Assembly: GCA_025738555.1 (NCBI GenBank)
Contig: JAOVFP010000023.1
Coordinates: 248,001 to 312,000, forward strand
DNA length: 64,000 bases
Direction of reading: 5' to 3'
From: Cyathus striatus
Lineage: Eukaryota > Basidiomycota > Agaricomycetes > Agaricales > Nidulariaceae
Both the position numbers and the translations under genes were made by a program. Under the pieces are notes generated by a model. It was not told the origin of the DNA, searched no databases, and was given only the letters and a program-made list of their open reading frames with translations. Positions 50,697 through 61,568 of the stretch are shown piece after piece; the stretch's first letter is position 1; every line of letters starts with the position of its first letter.

Positions 50697-53383
50697 TTAT
50701 ACTAATCCAAGATCCTGAGCAATAGTCAGTGTTATTGAACGTTGGTACATCATTTATTCTTCTCACCTTCTCAATCAACTTCCTTGCAATGGGATGAAAG
50801 GCATTTTTCGATTTATTAAAGGTTTCCTCAGTGAGGGCTTTGTTTACCTTCAATAGTGCACGGAAGGTAGGTCTGCAGAATTTCATGCGGCCTTTGATCA
50901 CTCCAGTTTCGTCTTCCCCCACTACCCACTTAGCGATTGGTTTTGCGAAGGACATCGCTACAGAAGATGAAGGATCACTCAAAGCGACTTGGTAGAATCT
51001 GAAGCGAATTTCGGTATTCAACGATAAGGATAGCTTGTAAAGGCTGCCGAGATGTGTGACCAGTGAAGATGGCAAAGGATCATAAGACTGAAGGTGCTCA
51101 AGGAAAACAACTGATAGCGAATGTTAAGTTGTGATAGATTTCAGTACTTCACACTCACTTATCTGATTTCCATTGAAATCATCCAAGTCTGTTTCTCGGA
51201 AATCGAGCTTAGAAGTATCAGTCGAACGGGCGACATTCCACCGCTCCGCAAGATTATAAGCTACAGTAGCGAGGGTTGTGTCATATGTCAATAACACTGG
51301 AAGTTCCAAGCCTTCTCCATAAAACCAAGCCTTGATAGAATATCAGCATTGAGAGTCTGTAACTTAAACTGTAAATAACTTACATTCCAATCCACATCGT
51401 CCAATGCCTTTATGTTTTCAGGGCTGCCATGTGTCTTGTAATATTCATACAAGTGGTCCTTCCATTGCCCAGTAGTAATACTTTGCCCCATAAATGTGCC
51501 CACATAGTCCTTGACGTATGGAAGGAATTCCTCAAGCCCTCCGAGAATTCTTTCTATATAATGTTAGAATTAATCCTGTTCCTCTACGCAATAAGGGAAA
51601 GCGTAATACCTAGATAAAGAAGGAAGTTTGCACCCTTCTCGTAAGGAATACTGCTGTATGCATCATCCGGGTCTTCACCCTTTTCAAATTTTATCACAAG
51701 TCGCTGGTACTTCGGTCTGTCCTCGTATTGTTTCAAAGAATCCCTAAGAGCCTTGGATCCAATTATGAACTGAAACCCACGTTCAGCTGGAGAATGGAGA
51801 ATTTCCTGGAGGACCCGCTCTATGTAAGTGGTCCATCCTTCATTAAGCCAAAAGTGCGATGCGTGTGCGTGTCTAATAATATCTGTCAGTTATGATCTTA
51901 GCCCAAAAAAAGAAGTCATACGTAACACCATTTCCGAAAAAAGAGTGCGTAAGCTCGTGAACAACGACATCCACTAGCGTTCTATCCCCTGCAAGGAGAG
52001 CTATATTGGAGAATGTTAGCAACAGTAAGGTTACTTTGACAGAACGAAAGCACTTGGTGTTAAGAATGTCAGGCATGCATTTTCCTTGACTGGCGTTTGA
52101 GTTGCGAGATGCATATATACAACAACTTGGTACTTACCATGCCTCCGTAGGGAAACGCAGGTGGAAGAACAAGAAGGTCATAAACACCGAACTCATATGG
52201 TGTCACTATCTTCTCCTCGGCGGCCAAAAACCTAAAGGGACATGATAAGTACTATCATACTTGTAGAAGCTGGCAGTATAATTACCTGGCTGTGTCTTCG
52301 GAAAACTCCCAGTATGCCTTGTCTATCAACTCAGGTTCAGCCCATATACCGCTGGACCATTCCTTATTTTCATATTTTGGGAAAGGACGATAGCGCACGT
52401 TGCCAGAAGCAATAGCGATGAGGTAAGAAGGAATAGGAATTGGCTTAGTTGTGCCGTTAGCAAGTAATCAGAGTGTACATAATTTATGCAATGCAACTTA
52501 TAGCTCTTACCTGCTCATACGTGTAGACGACAGGATCTCTTCCGATTTCCTTCCCATCGTGTGCTGGTCCGTCCGATGCAGGTGACCGCCGAATCGCAGA
52601 AAGCAGTACCGGCAAAGTTGAAGTAACGTTGGCGGAGTATGTCTAGGTCACATATCAGATCTGTTCAGTAGTTCATCGTGTCAGTGATGACGCGCGTACG
52701 ATTTTAGCGGACGGAGTGTCTGTCACAGTTTATATTAGAGAATTAAGCAGTGTAATTATTTTGGAAAGGACCTTGAAGAGGGGCAAGAGCTCGAGCATAA
52801 ATTGGTTGACACTGGCTGAACAAATAAGGGAATTGCTTCCCTTGAGTCTGCCTTGCGGATGGACGAAGTATTAGATGCCGATGAGTAATAAAAATGGACG
52901 TCGATTTACTCTTCACTGAGCCACTGAAGTGCAGTGCAGTCTTCTGTTGTGGTATAGTCTATGGCAATCTGCAAAACAGTATCTTTTTTGATACCAACAG
53001 GCAATGAAACATGTAGAGCTGTGCCCATAACCGCATGTTTGGACCCAAGCCGATGCTATACATATTCAAGAGGTTTACACCATGTAAGTACTCTTTTAAA
53101 AGAAAGACACTTACCAAAACTACATCTCCAGATATCCGAGCTTCATATACAATTAAATCAGATGTATCAAAACTACGTTGGGGTTTGTTAGCATTGGTGG
53201 TAGCACACAGGAATGTAATAATATCTTAGTAGCTCACATTACTTCTTTTATATCGTCCTTCCTTACAAGAATTGTGTGGGTTGCTGAACCACTAATAGTC
53301 TTCGCTTGGAAATCCACTATCCAATCGAAATGTATGTATTGACTAACAACATCCGAGTAGTTTGACTGGGTTGTGGGATCCAT
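50697..53383 (-). CDS. Leukotriene A4 hydrolase-type aminopeptidase (M1 family)
   Basis: From ATG 53383 (MDPTTQSNYSDVV) the spliced protein shows YIHFDWIVDFQAKTISGSA, FPYLFSQCQPIYARALAPLQ, PSYLIAIASGNVRYR, a GGMEN substrate-binding motif assembled across an intron, and the zinc site VVHELTHSFFGNGV with HWLNEGW-type sequence downstream (HFWLNEGWTTYIERV), so HExxH plus the third zinc ligand Glu are present. The C-terminal armadillo-like domain (FRFYQVALSDPSSS, PIAKWVVGEDETG) ends ARKLIEKDLGLV. This is the LTA4H/Lap2 group, soluble aminopeptidases; in fungi the peptidase activity is the likely role. About ten introns are needed. The gene converges on the ArfGAP gene with 60 bp between stop codons. 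Confidence 0.92.
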
Positions 53384-54016
53384 GATAAGTAGCTCGTCGT
53401 TGTGTAACGAAGCTCAAGTGGATTACTTGCGATCAATTGTGATAGTAGATAACTCGCTAAGCTTGTTATGGTAAGTACGCAAGTAGTATTATTGTTTTAC
53501 TACGCCTCAAGGCTTCAGGTCAACACATAATCATTGCATATACGGCGGAATACTCTAAGCTTAGGCTATGATTGGTGCCTTGGATATATCATTATTAGCA
53601 AATTATCAGGTACCGATCTAAAAGAAATTCCGCAACGCAGAGATCTTGCAAAGAGCAACATGATGTACTCAATGGTACCTTCTCCTGTAAATTGCAATCA
53701 AAGCTTCAGAAACCTTCTACATGTGTACCGACGGATCGTAGAGGCAGTATTCAATGTTCGTAACGTTGACGACTGATCAAAGCAGTTACATGTAGATCCT
53801 AATACTTGCCGATAAATTTTCTATACTGTACATCGTTACATTCTAGTAGATCCTTGGTTTACTCAATGTCATCCGAGTCTATCTCGTAACAAACAAAGGA
53901 AACCACTGGCATTTAGCTAACATTTCAAACATACAACGAGAAAGTATTGTGCGCAAGATTCAGAACCGTAAGTAACATCATAAGACTGTCGAGAGATGAT
54001 ATAAAAACAAATCATA
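53384..54016. other. Intergenic
   Basis: 633 bp between the aminopeptidase start and the transporter stop, both on the minus strand. It should contain the aminopeptidase promoter. One plus-strand 80-codon ORF (53534-53776) has no features of a real gene. Confidence 0.5.
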
Positions 54017-55999
54017 CTACTGATGAACAGGTGATTTCTCATTTGGTGGAGCAACATGACCAAGATCATCCATTCGAGCTCTAAGAAAATTAGCATCCGC
54101 AAGATCTGTGTGCTCTTTCACGCGCAAGTAGATCATAGGGAGAGCAAATACTAGACCAGCAACGAGAAGGACCCAGGTAGATATAAACACATTCATGAAT
54201 CTGTTGTCCATTATATTATTATCTATGAGGGGGCATGACGGCTTTAACTCACGGTATATTTACTGCATCAGCCCTCCATACACCAGCAGCTCCAGCAGAT
54301 TGGATTGATTTGTCTGAAAGGATGTAAGATGGCATCTCAAGAATGAACGAGCCAAACGTACAAAATCCCGTGAAATAAGCGAGTTTAGCGGGATCGTTGG
54401 ACATAGCTCCCATAATCCAATAAGCGGTGGTTTGCCACATTGCGTCCAGCAATCCACAGAAGATGTACAGCCATATTCTACCAGCATAACCATGATCGAA
54501 TATATCCATCTTCTGGGAGTCAGGTGGAATCGATTCACGGGTATATTTCCTAAACAACGTATGAGGCCCTTTCCTATGGCAGACAGTTGAAAAGAACGAA
54601 CTTTTGATAGAAATAAGCCCAAATATGAACAACAAATATCATACCAAGTAGAATTGCCCATCCAGAAAATGCGCGCAACCTGCGGCTGATGCGCCGCTGA
54701 TCAAGTAAAAATCCAATGGAGATAGAGCCTACAATCTGAGCAAGCCAGTATACAAGGTTGTTCAAAGAACGCGCTCTGATGTTGAACAGTGCATCATTAT
54801 ATTCATTGAATTCTATGCAATAACTGGGTGAGAAGCTATATCAGAATGTACGTAGAAGGCGCTTACGCCAGGTATAAAACCAGTTTGATGCAAAAAACAT
54901 GGGGAACAGCAACACAATCATAGGATCGGTTTTGAGGGTTAACCACAGGCCGTATATCTCTACTTTCCAAGATGGATGACGGGGAGAAGCGACTTTCGTA
55001 CCATCGGTACGAATCATTTCATTAGGGTCTGCCATAAGAAGTGGTATGGTAACACCAATCAATGTTAATACGAGAAATCCAATCTGTAACAAATATGTTG
55101 TGACACGAGGAGACATTGAATATAAAAATAACATACATATGTTCCATTCCCGACTACACAGTTGCAACTTGTAAGTGGTCAATTCTCGCACGAAACTAAT
55201 AGATTACTATACCTGAGTTACCCTAAACCCGAATTAGCATTGACCGGGCAACAAGTGAGCAGCACTTGCTTACCGTGGAGTGGAAGTTCTGACCCAAGGA
55301 TACAGATGCGCCAACGACAGCTCCAAGATTAAAAATGGCCCAAAATACACCGATGTACTTCCCTTTCTGATCCTCAGTAGGGTAAGCCAACATCAGAGAT
55401 CCTTGAGCAGTCCAGAGCAGGCCAGCGCAGACTCCTAGAATAGCGCCTGCAGCAATTACGAATGCACGCGCATGTTCATTTTGATGTATATTCAGAGCTC
55501 TGCATAAATTATTTCAATCTTGACCACATTAACAATCAAAGGACAGGCTCACAAATATGAACCGACATAAAGTGCATACCCAGTACTCCCAAGGAGGAGT
55601 GTAAGACGGGACCCGAATTTGTTGTTAATGGAACTAAGATACAAGATGAGTGGACTTGTCACAAGGAGGAGTAAGCTTACCCAGAGAAGAAGGCCCCAGC
55701 AGCAAATGTAGAATAGAGAGCAGCATTAGCATTTGCACTGGTAGTGTGATCGACTTGACCGCCTCCCCAAGACCATTTAAGGCATTGAAAAGACCTTGTA
55801 CAGATAGATGTAGAAATATATTCCCTCGGATAAAGCTACACGCACCTGGACACATGAAGCAGACAAAACCCAACATGGTGACCTGAGTCAGGGGGTGATA
55901 ATAAATGCCTTTAAGCCCTGTGGGCCTTTCGTACACTTGTTTGTCCGACGCGGCATCGCTGGACGAGCTACCATATTCTTTGTCCACTACTTCGCTCAT
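54017..55999 (-). CDS. UNC93-like major-facilitator membrane protein
   Basis: From ATG 55999 the cytosolic N-terminus (MSEVVDKEYGSSSSDAASDK) is followed by GIYYHPLTQVTMLGFVCFMC, FNALNGLG and repeated hydrophobic helices. These include GTYVGFLVLTL-type sequence joined over introns, IEIYGLWLTLKTD-like (VEIYGLWLTLKTDPMIVLLF), FFASNWFY, LNNLVYWLAQIVGSISIGFL and IWLYIFCGLLDAMWQTTAYW. A last helix, STWVLLVAGLVFALPMIYLR, precedes the hydrophilic C-terminus NEKSPVHQ. The block order matches the fungal UNC93/DUF895 membrane proteins, relatives of the major facilitator superfamily with about 11-12 helices. Transport substrate is unknown. Many short introns split the helices; I did not place every junction. 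Confidence 0.82.
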
Positions 56000-57484
56000 A
56001 TTGGACTGAAGCAGGAAGGAAAGCGGGGGGAGAAAAGACTGAGCACCAACATTGAAACGTGCAAGGTTTAAGATAGTTGGCTATCTTTAGAATCATATCG
56101 ACGTCTTCTGGATGGAGATAAAGAAGCAACTCTGTTACGGAATAGAGAAGCGGATTACCGCTATGGGACATCGAATCAAAGTTCGGCTTTCTTGCAGCTT
56201 TGAAAGTTGCTTGCAGGGGTCTCCTAAGCCACCGATATGCTATAACATTGCTTCAGGCCCCGGGTTCAGGGTAAGCTGGTCAGTGGTATTGTGAAATGGT
56301 AATTGCGCAAGTAGACTGGTTTCTTCGTTGAGTAGGATAGTTACTAGGTAGTGGATGAGGTAGCATATCTAATTCTATCCGACTGTCAGCCTCACATGGT
56401 CGAGTTCAGATAAAGTAGGTGGTGCATGGTCATCCTTAAGCTGTACATGTTCGAGTGAATGTGTGTGATTAACACAAGGTCGTGTGACGGATCCGGAGAG
56501 TTGGTGAATCATAATGCAAGCATTTGGTGATGGGGCAGACCTTCGAAATGCCTCAGGTTGAGGTCAGGCCTTCAAGTTCAGGAGCCAGAAGGAGTTACGT
56601 GTAGTCGCTGTTACGTGAAAGGTAGCATTGCACAACGTTTGCACAACTTCAGGCCATGAAGCTTGAAATTGGCTTGTCACAGGTCCGAACAAGTCCGAAC
56701 AAGTCCCATGCGGAATTGCTGATACTACCGTTTGGCTGCCGTTGTCACTGGTAGTATTTATCAGTCGACGATTGAGGTCACTGCATCATCTTGGATTCGT
56801 GCTTCGAGATTTGACAGTAAAACACAAGGTTTTGGTACAAACATAGAACGAAAGAATCTCGCCTTGATCTTGCCCATCCATGAAGGATATTTTTGCAATC
56901 TCTAGTGCCACGTTACATACTGGAGTTACACATAAGTAGTAGAAGTCCTGTTTAATTATATATGAGTACGGTACACATGTAAAAGCAATATATGTATGTA
57001 TTCGATCTTTGGATCTTCTTGCACGCAGCGCTTGCTTACAAAGAGAACAAGCGAGGTAATGTACATACAAGCTGTAAGTATCATACAATTACAAGTCTCT
57101 TAGTATTGATGCCGACGTTGATACTTCATAATTTGGGTGGTATGTAAATGGATGTCAGAGAGGCGGATCGTGAGCACTTGGGCGGTCACATTTAAAATTT
57201 TCTTAGGTGCTCAAAATGTCGTAGACTCGTGGATTCATCAAAAGGCATTTCTAGAGACATTAATTACTTGAATAAGTACATCCATATCTTTCAAAATTTC
57301 TGATTGAAACAAAAAGAAAGATAAGTATCCACTTCTGATAAAGTAAAAATTCGAAAAACGCAAGAGACACCAAGAAAATTATCATTCTTGACTGTATTTT
57401 AGTCCATGTAATGAAATATGTAGAAGACATGACAGTAATAGGCACCACTGGACTATTCCTCCAACGTGACTCCCACACTGCCAT
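56000..57484. other. Gene-poor interval
   Basis: About 1.5 kb holding the UNC93-like promoter at left and the Yop1 3' flank at right. A tandem gtccgaacaa occurs twice near 56682-56703. Minus-strand ORFs at 56786-57088 and 57260-57484 are AT-rich and Cys/Ile-rich without a match; I do not call them. Confidence 0.5.
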
Positions 57485-58181
57485 TTAGTCGGCATGTGTA
57501 GGCTCGGAAGTCGTAGTTGGGGGAACGACAACACGATTCTGAGAGCTAATGTTGGCGAGAACGGGCTTGAGAACGTTGAAATACGTGATTTGGGCACCCT
57601 ATTTATGAATAAGTATTTGTTAGTACACGGTTAAATATTACCCGGGTGCAAAATAATAATAATTCAGGACTTGGAAACAGGGGGTTGGCACTCACGCGGA
57701 AGTAGGGAAGCTGGAGCCAAACAATGAATAAGGACTTGAAAGCATAGTACCAGGGGACGTAGTAGAGAACGACACGTATAGCAAAGCTCTCGAGGAAATT
57801 GAAGAAGCCAAATACGACCCAGTAAGTCAACCACTGGACGTCGTCATGAGGGGAGGAGACTCGATAGCCTTGAAAGAAAGGTAGGCTGGGAGGGCCCAGC
57901 CGACGATATTGGAAACGGGGGCAGCAAGTGCGTTGAAGGTGTGAAGGATGGTAAGGAGAGCAAGTCCACCAAGGACGGCATAAGACTTGGGGATCTGAGT
58001 ACGCTGCTCGAAGTTTATCAAGACAGGGTATTTAGTGAGCTGCAGAAAGCTTGAGAATGAAATGTGGTGAAAAATGGGCGTGAAAACGTACCTCCTTGTC
58101 AAGCTGGTTGACGTAGAAAGAGGCCTTGTTCTGGGCCTGAACGTAGACAGGGTGCTGCTGGAGTTTTTGCGTGGCGGACAT
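57485..58181 (-). CDS. YOP1: ER-shaping protein Yop1 / REEP5 (TB2/DP1/HVA22 family)
   Basis: From ATG 58181: MSATQKLQQHPVYVQAQNKA, LTKYPVLINFEQRTQIPKSY, two hydrophobic hairpins (VLGGLALLTILHTFNALAAP; NIVGWALPAYLSFKAIESP) and the family signature FLESFAIRVVLYYVPWYYAF, FIVWLQLPYFR. After an intron come GAQITYFNVLKPVLA and the end TSEPTHAD. These wedge-like hairpins bend ER tubules together with reticulons. Between AIESP and DDVQWLTYW the frame shifts by one base at a four-C run (57849-57852 on the plus strand as G). One more C would restore the family sequence, and no intron fits. The rest is fully conserved, so an assembly indel is more likely than a dead gene. Confidence 0.88.
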
Positions 58182-58474
58182 CTGATAGGAGAAGAGTGAG
58201 AAGACAAAGGAGGTTGGTGAGAGCAGGACGAACGTTTAGAGTGAGAGCAAAGAACAGAGGGTGGAAGACGTTGTGAAGGACAGCAAGAGGAAGAAACGAG
58301 TTGATATGGGCTGATGACACGTGTTTGTATCACCGTACGTCAGCGTGACGGGGCCTACCAAAAGTGAAAACCCCAAACTCAAGGGGCAGTTCCAACTTCC
58401 AGATCATTCTCAGTGACAACGATACAAAACTTGTCTGTTTCGCAAACTACCAGAAACTACCACATAATCTCGTC
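58182..58474. promoter_or_regulatory. Divergent promoter between Yop1 and Ost5
   Basis: 293 bp between two ER-protein start codons. It contains gacacgtgtttgtatcaccg around 58315-58336, including a CACGTG core. Shared control is possible but not shown. Confidence 0.45.
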
Positions 58475-58822
58475 ATGGACTACGACGCTGTAAAGGTGAC
58501 CTCTCCTCTTCCTCCTCGTCACCCCCCCACTCTAACCCATTTCAGGCTCTCCACGCGTCCCTTCCCCCTTTCGCTCCTCTCCTCCCAGTCGCTTTCCTCC
58601 CCTTTCTCGCCTTCTTCCTTCTGGCAGCAACATTCACCCTCGCTTTCTACTTTTCTACGTATGTCTCTCCCCTCACTCCCTCGCTCATCTCATTAACTCT
58701 CTCATTTTAGTCTCCCTAAAGCTCCCATCCCACTCCGCGAGTCTCTCGTTGCGACAACTGCTAGTATCCTCGGCGGCTTTGGCGTAGTTGCTTTGTTCTG
58801 TAGTGTTGGTGTGTATGTATAG
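58475..58822 (+). CDS. OST5: Oligosaccharyltransferase subunit Ost5 (TMEM258-like)
   Basis: Three exons (58475-58495, 58546-58658, 58711-58822) give an 81-residue protein: MDYDAVK, ALHASLPPFAPLLPVAFLPF, LAFFLLAATFTLAFYFST, LPKAPIPLRESLVATTAS and ILGGFGVVALFCSVGVYV. Two transmembrane helices in so short a protein, with the RESLVA linker and the GGFGVVALF second helix, match Ost5/TMEM258, a small subunit of the ER N-glycosylation complex. Only a spliced model shows it, since no single ORF covers it. Its stop codon lies 51 bp from the converging Rpa12 stop. Confidence 0.83.
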
Positions 58823-58873
58823 TCGTACAGCATCTTCGGTCAACACTGCTATGCTTCCCTCCCAATATACCCT

Positions 58874-59541
58874 TTAATTATTGACACGCCAGCCGTGTTT
58901 GCATGATGCACACTGGAATATGTACTACGTAAGTATCCTGAAGCTATCACCATCTCTCCCACACGTACAGTATAAAAAATCGTGGATCCTTCGTCTGCAC
59001 TTCGTAGCTAATGAAGAATCAATCCGTAAAGCTGTCTACATCGCCGTACAAGTTGTCAGGGACGTACCTGCATCTCTTTCGAATATGCTTCCATGTGGCC
59101 GCAGGCGGGACACTTTTCCGCTACCTGCCATTTCCTCAGCTCGCTCCGACATCAAATCAGGCCAGGCAATATACCACACACCAATGTTCCTTGATCACCC
59201 TTCTCGTGTAACTTTGTCTGCGTCTTGCGCTTTTGTCGTAGCGCCGAAGGGAACGCATCGGGATGCGAACGAGTCGTTATGACAGTGTTTTCGTACGCTG
59301 GGATTACATATTCATGGCGATGAATTAAATGGCTTAAATGGCCCCTATTCAAACACTTACAGCTCGCCGGTTCCTCGTGCTCGCATTGCTCACAAACCAC
59401 AGTCATTTCCCCATCCTTCGGTAGCGCTAGCAGGGTTCCGCAATTTGGACAGAACAGTAAAGATCCTGTATCATTCTCGACAGTTGAGTGACTGAGACTC
59501 TGGAAGGTGACTCGCGACAGACCTATTTTGTGCGCGGACAT
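58874..59541 (-). CDS. RPA12: RNA polymerase I subunit Rpa12 (A12.2)
   Basis: From ATG 59541: MSAHKIGLSRVTFQ, the N-terminal zinc ribbon LLFCPNCGTLLALPKDG and VVCEQCEHEEPAS, then, across introns, YENTVITTRSHPDAFPSALR, a TFIIS-type C-terminal ribbon VAEKCPACGHMEAYSKEMQ, the acidic hairpin RSADEGSTIFYT and CASCKHGWRVNN. Two zinc ribbons with the RSADE hairpin define Rpa12, which supports RNA cleavage and termination by RNA polymerase I. Four introns restore the frame; the stop is at 58874-58876. The catalytic Asp-Glu pair is intact. Confidence 0.93.
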
Positions 59542-60222
59542 CACCTATTTCTTTTCCTTTGCCGAAATTTGAAAACGCACAAACGCCAGTAAGTGTGACG
59601 CTCGCTATACAAGAAAACCAAACAAAGACAAGCCGCGCCTCGCTCATTTTCTCTTCACGTGATCTATTGATAAAAACAAAAGAAACGCTCGAAAAGGCAA
59701 CTCACTTCATGCTAGACGCTCGGAGAACAAAAGTACAAGGACAATATGAACAACGACAGCCATTTCGTTCCGACTGTACTGGCTCCAGCCTGTTATTCTC
59801 CCTGAATATTGCTAGAAGGCGAGCCTAAAATAGACAAATGCAATCATGTTCTTGTTCTTGTTCAGCTTGCCGCTGATCGGGCTCGCGCCTGCCAGAAAAC
59901 AATTGTGAAATATTCCAATTTCCCTGGGCTACCTGGGCCATACCGTCGGCCGCGTTGCACCTCTGACTCTTTTGTCTGGCTTTTGTCTTTTCAATCTTTT
60001 GCGTGGCGTTGTCTCGCGTTGTGGGTCCAGCTGCTAATGGCATATAATCGTTGTCATATCCTCTAGCTCGACATCTGTCTTCTCAGGTTTCCTTTACTCT
60101 TCATTCTTTGTTCTTCCCCAGTTACGCGCAGCGCGTGTTATTCTTTCATTGATTTTATTCCTTCATTCCACACTACGAACCAACGTTAACATATCATTAC
60201 TTCCCCGTCTTCATCAATTGCC
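59542..60222. other. Divergent 5' region between Rpa12 and an unknown gene
   Basis: 681 bp upstream of both genes. Plus-strand ORFs (59559-59828, 59809-60066) have no match and the sequence from 60070 to 60220 is pyrimidine-rich, like a 5' leader. Confidence 0.5.
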
Positions 60223-61147
60223 ATGACTTCCAGCAGCACCGCTTCCACTCTCCAGCCCCATCACCTCAAGAACCTCCTTCAGATTCTTCAACGCGCCAAC
60301 TTTCATTATTCCACCCTTGCGGCACGTATTCGTGCTTCTCTTCATCCCACACATCATGCTCGCAACCGTGCGGCAAAGCTAGGGCTGGGCGTTGACGTTC
60401 AGAAGGCCATCCATTTGGATCACCGACAAGTTAGCATTGTTCCTCTCCCTGTAATCGAGCAGGTCATCAGTCCTCAAGCGTCTCCAAATCATCTACACAA
60501 TCTTAAGTGTGTCATTCCGGCATCGGTTCCAGCAGTTGTTGCGGATGGGCGTTCTCGTTGCCGCAATACACATTGGCGTGCTGCGACTTCTGATGTCTCT
60601 GCCACTCTTCTGGACACGCAGTTATTGTCACCTCTCGAACTCACACCGATCGAGACCGAAGATGATGAGGACGATGTTACTCTATCAGGGAATTATGACC
60701 GGAATTTCATGCACCTATTAGCCACATGTAACTCAGAGCTTGAAGAGCCTGACGCTCCTGTTGATGAAGTGGAAGATATCTGGGAGTTCGGCGATAACGA
60801 CGACGACGAGCTATCGTCTTCGTCTTCGCCTTCTTTGAGGCAGTTCCACCACTCTGATTCAGAGAGCTCGGGTTCCACTTCGGGATCTTCGCAATGGATA
60901 CTAACCCCGGTAAGCTTTGGCGCACGATGATTCTACTCTTGTTATCGACAAACCTATACTTACAGGAATATGAAGATAACGCGCCATTGATGATACGTAT
61001 TAAACGCAAATCAGCAGAAATTCGAGATGATACAGAAGTGTTTGAGAAAAGGCCGAAGGTAAATCATATCATGTTATCGTTTATATGAGCTGTGTCTCTT
61101 ACGGTCAGATAGTTCGAACGGAAGGGGTGGCTGCTCCCTGCTGCTGA
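60223..61147 (+). CDS. Unknown acidic Ser-rich protein
   Basis: I do not recognise this gene. The first exon (60223 to about 60909) starts MTSSSTASTLQPHHLKNLLQ with a possible N-terminal helix (ILQRANFHYSTLAARIRASL). After a variable middle it has acidic runs (ETEDDEDDV, EVEDIWEFGDNDDDE) and a poly-Ser segment, then SGSSQWILTP. Two introns lead to EYEDNAPLMIRIKRKSAEIR, FEKRPK and the end IVRTEGVAAPCC at TGA 61145-61147. The N-terminal helix, acidic middle and a basic KRKS patch would suit a nuclear regulator, but no known domain is visible. A short conserved-looking helix plus disordered tail is all that can be said. Confidence 0.6.
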
Positions 61148-61568
61148 ACGACGACCTTCGACGCGCACTTAGTATTCGATGCGCAAACCCATTTACGAAT
61201 TACCTCCAGTTTATCCAACAAGGTCAACCAATGTTTCATAGAATGTAACGCAGCACCTTATGATTCTTCACGTCACTCTTTTGATATCGTATTTACACTA
61301 AAGCCTCGTCGGCGAGCTCCTTTTATGAAAAGGTTGTCCTCCTGATGTAGTAATCGTTACATATAAAATACCGACCTTCTCTCTTAATTACTTAATACAT
61401 GGACTTTGGTAGGCACTGAACTTGTGTTGTGGCTCTTTCCCATTTCATGTAATGCATAGGAAAGGGTAGTGGCGGTTGTTTATTTCGATAGAACGTCTGA
61501 TCTAAGTTATGGTTCCAATTCAAACAGTGTTCATACAGATGTCCCCTCGTAATTAGTAGTACAGCAAA
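61148..61568. other. Convergent 3' intergenic
   Basis: 421 bp between the stop of the unknown acidic protein and the stop of the kinase gene; no coding potential seen. Confidence 0.5.
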
